DNA of 7,742 nt, taken from Alphaproteobacteria bacterium (GTDB lineage: Bacteria; Pseudomonadota; Alphaproteobacteria; ATCC43930; CGMCC-115725). A program made the translations under genes and the position numbers. Within the stretch, counting starts at the first letter, position 1, and every line of letters begins with the position of its first letter. The DNA lies in contig JASHUO010000123.1 in the NCBI GenBank assembly GCA_030039975.1, forward strand, positions 1 to 7,742, written 5' to 3'. The notes beneath the pieces were generated by a model. That model saw only the letters and a list, made by a program, of their open reading frames with translations. It made no database searches and was not told the DNA's origin. Positions 6,421 to 7,742 of this stretch are shown here, one piece after another.

Positions 6421-6430
6421 CTATCGATAG
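6421..6430. promoter_or_regulatory. Perfect 10-bp palindrome CTATCGATAG next to the ribosome-binding site
   Basis: The palindrome lies directly before AGGAG of the plus-strand GNAT-like gene. Its GATAG half also occurs at 6337-6341 and 6377-6381 in the same intergenic region. It could be an operator placed to block transcription or translation initiation, or a chance AT-rich palindrome. Confidence 0.3.
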
Positions 6431-6435
6431 AGGAG
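6431..6435 (+). promoter_or_regulatory. Ribosome-binding site that decides the GNAT-like gene start
   Basis: AGGAG abuts an ATG at 6436 with no spacer, which is too close for that ATG to be used. It sits six bases before the in-frame ATG at 6442, which is therefore taken as the start. Confidence 0.8.
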
Positions 6436-6441
6436 ATGATC

Positions 6442-7233
6442 ATGGCACTACTTACGACGCGTCACTTTGCCCGCACCCTGCTTCGCGCCGAAAGCGATGC
6501 AACCGAGCGACTGCCGCGCCCGGTCTCGTCGCGCTTCGGCTGGGAGATCGCGCTCGAGCCGCGCCAGCATTATTCCTGGTTCATCGATCGGCTGGTCGAG
6601 AAAATCGAGCAGCTCGGCCTTCGTATCAGCATCGAGCACGACTTCGCCGCCTTCGCTGCGGCGACGCCGCTGATGGAGGATTATCGCGGCGGCGTCAACC
6701 CGGCCTTCGATCCGCGCTGCAACGACATGAGCCCGGAGCGCTCGTTCTGGCTCAAGGTGGTGGAGGACGATGATCGCCTGGTCTCCTGCATCGCCGGGAA
6801 ACTGTTCCGCCTGACCAGCCTCTATCCCATGATCGAGAGCCTGGCGGTGTGGTACGACAACGACCCGACCGTGCCGCATGCGGACGAGCCGGTGGAGATG
6901 CTGTGCGAGACGCCGCGCAGCATCGCCGGCACGGTGTCGATGACGGGCCGACTCTGGACGCATCCGCGCTGGCGCAATCGCGGCCTCTCCTCCTATCTGC
7001 CGCTGCTGGCGCGCAGCATGTTCCTGGCACGTTACGCCGTCGATTTCCACTTCGGCTTCGTAGCGCTGCCGCTGGTGCGCAAGAACCTGCCGATGATGCG
7101 CTACGGCTTTCCGCGGGTCGAGCGTTGCTTCCGGGTGCTGCAGCGCGGCCTCGCCGAGCCGATCGAGCTCCATCTCGTCTGGATGTCGCAGGCGGAGCTC
7201 ATCGCCGATGTCGAGGACGCCGTGAGCGACTGA
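6442..7233 (+). CDS. GNAT-like acyltransferase homologue of unknown substrate
   Basis: A soluble protein of 263 residues. Residues about 95-215 resemble a GNAT fold. FWLKVVEDDDRLVSCIAGKLFRL looks like the early strands, and GTVSMTGRLWTHPRWRNRGLSSYLPLLARSMFL (163-195) looks like motif A, with RNRGLSSYL (about 178-186) replacing the usual R-x-x-G-x-G/A acyl-CoA loop. DFHFGFVALPLVRK and MMRYGF follow as in GNAT motif B. I recall similar orphan proteins with an 'RGRGLA' loop in alphaproteobacteria, but no characterised member comes to mind. The N-terminal about 90 residues are not recognised. No signal peptide or membrane segment is visible. It is divergent from an XRE-PAS operon, from which its regulation is inferred. 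It has no LuxI signature residues in the expected N-terminal positions, so it is not called an autoinducer synthase. It converges on the GFA gene 30 bp downstream. Confidence 0.75.
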   Translation: MALLTTRHFARTLLRAESDATERLPRPVSSRFGWEIALEPRQHYSWFIDRLVEKIEQLGLRISIEHDFAAFAAATPLMEDYRGGVNPAFDPRCNDMSPERSFWLKVVEDDDRLVSCIAGKLFRLTSLYPMIESLAVWYDNDPTVPHADEPVEMLCETPRSIAGTVSMTGRLWTHPRWRNRGLSSYLPLLARSMFLARYAVDFHFGFVALPLVRKNLPMMRYGFPRVERCFRVLQRGLAEPIELHLVWMSQAELIADVEDAVSD

Positions 7234-7263
7234 AGCCGCGGCGAAAGTGCGGGTCGGCGGCCG

Positions 7264-7742
7264 TCAGGAGGCGGCTGCCGGCTCCCCTCGCGCCTGCCAT
7301 GCCGCGGCGAGGGCCGCAAAATCCGGTGGCTGGCCCGGAAAATTCACCGTCGCCGCTGGGATCTCGACCCAGGGCTGGGCGCTGGCAGTCCAGATATGGC
7401 CGACCGCTTTCAGCCAGGAGGTGTCGTCCAGCGTTCCCGGCTTCACCACCGCCACCTGCTGGTTGCGCTCGGGCAAGTGATAAAGACGAGCGCCGCAGAC
7501 GCCACAAAGCAGGCACAGCGTCGGCGTGCCGCTCGACGTCACCGCGCCCGGACGGAGCCATTCCTGCGCGGCGCCCTGCGTGATGCGGATCGCATCGCGC
7601 GACACGACCATGGAGAGCGCGAAGGCGGCGCCGGTCTGGCGCTGGCAGTCACGGCAATGGCAGGCATAGACGGTGATGGGCGCGGCGCCGATAGCATAGC
7701 GGACAGCGCCGCATTGGCAGCCGCCGGTGAGCGGAAGCCTCA
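7264..7742 (-). CDS. GFA-family zinc protein (glutathione-dependent formaldehyde-activating enzyme-like), start codon cut by window edge
   Basis: The frame is open to the right edge. Its first two visible bases (7742-7741) read TG, so the codon is NTG, and the next residues are RLPLTGGCQCGAVRY, a typical GFA beginning. The start codon therefore most likely lies at 7743-7741, giving 159 residues, within the normal family range. Counted from there, the zinc ligand cysteines are all present: Cys9 and Cys11 (GGCQCG), Cys28, Cys30 and Cys33 (CHCRDCQRQTG), and Cys80 and Cys83 (CGVCGARLYH). An internal ATG at 7611 is not the start because it would remove five of the seven. Characterised GFA proteins promote S-hydroxymethylglutathione formation or bind glutathione; most paralogues are of unknown substrate, and no formaldehyde dehydrogenase gene is in view, so this role is not asserted. 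Confidence 0.92.
   Translation of the reverse strand, partial: RLPLTGGCQCGAVRYAIGAAPITVYACHCRDCQRQTGAAFALSMVVSRDAIRITQGAAQEWLRPGAVTSSGTPTLCLLCGVCGARLYHLPERNQQVAVVKPGTLDDTSWLKAVGHIWTASAQPWVEIPAATVNFPGQPPDFAALAAAWQARGEPAAAS

Noticed and set aside
6448..7173. Minus-strand open frame of 241 codons opposite the GNAT-like gene
   Set aside because: His/Arg/Ala-rich antisense pattern, no ribosome-binding site, and the plus-strand gene has AGGAG at a proper distance.
6442..7233. LuxI-type autoinducer synthase
   Set aside because: The expected N-terminal Arg/Phe/Trp and E-x-D-x-F/Y-D pattern of LuxI proteins is not found, and no LuxR-type regulator is adjacent.

Overview
This is a GC-rich window with third-position GC-biased codons. 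Gene content and protein style point to an alphaproteobacterium, probably Rhizobiales or Rhodospirillales-like: a PraR/SinR-like XRE regulator, a PAS_5-type protein, a cyanide-insensitive bd-type oxidase, and hairpin repeats in the intergenic DNA. No rRNA, tRNA, transposase, phage gene or CRISPR array is visible, so this looks like chromosomal accessory or metabolic DNA. The lineage is an inference from style, not from a marker gene.

Left third (1-2357, all minus strand): a secreted small protein of unknown function (2357 to 1974), then a TauD/TfdA-type 2-oxoglutarate/Fe(II) dioxygenase (1888 to 1016), then an amidase-signature hydrolase that runs off the left edge (946 to 1). The dioxygenase and amidase probably form a small catabolic unit. 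The two intergenic gaps contain strong hairpins, one of them a REP-like double hairpin.

Middle (2482-4898, plus strand): a complete cydA/cioA-cydB/cioB operon with a 4-base ATGA overlap. It encodes the two core subunits of a short-Q-loop cytochrome bd (cyanide-insensitive quinol oxidase). No CydX-type small subunit and no cydDC genes are visible. Between cydB and the converging PAS gene is a striking 72-bp inverted repeat made of heptad (AGCCGTC) units.

Right half (4971-7742): a minus-strand operon of an XRE-type HTH regulator (6242 to 5760) and a PAS_5 protein (5750 to 4971) is transcribed away from a plus-strand GNAT-like acyltransferase homologue (6442-7233). They share a 199-bp intergenic region holding several dyads and a plausible sigma70 promoter. 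This regulator/sensor/acyltransferase arrangement is the least explained part of the window. The right edge holds an almost complete GFA-family (glutathione-dependent formaldehyde-activating enzyme-like) zinc protein on the minus strand. The first base of its probable start codon lies just outside the window.

The clearest functional story is aerobic respiration (bd oxidase) beside small-molecule catabolism (dioxygenase, amidase, GFA protein). I see no complete new defence or mobile system. The best candidates for something undescribed are the XRE-PAS_5/GNAT divergon and the heptad inverted repeat.
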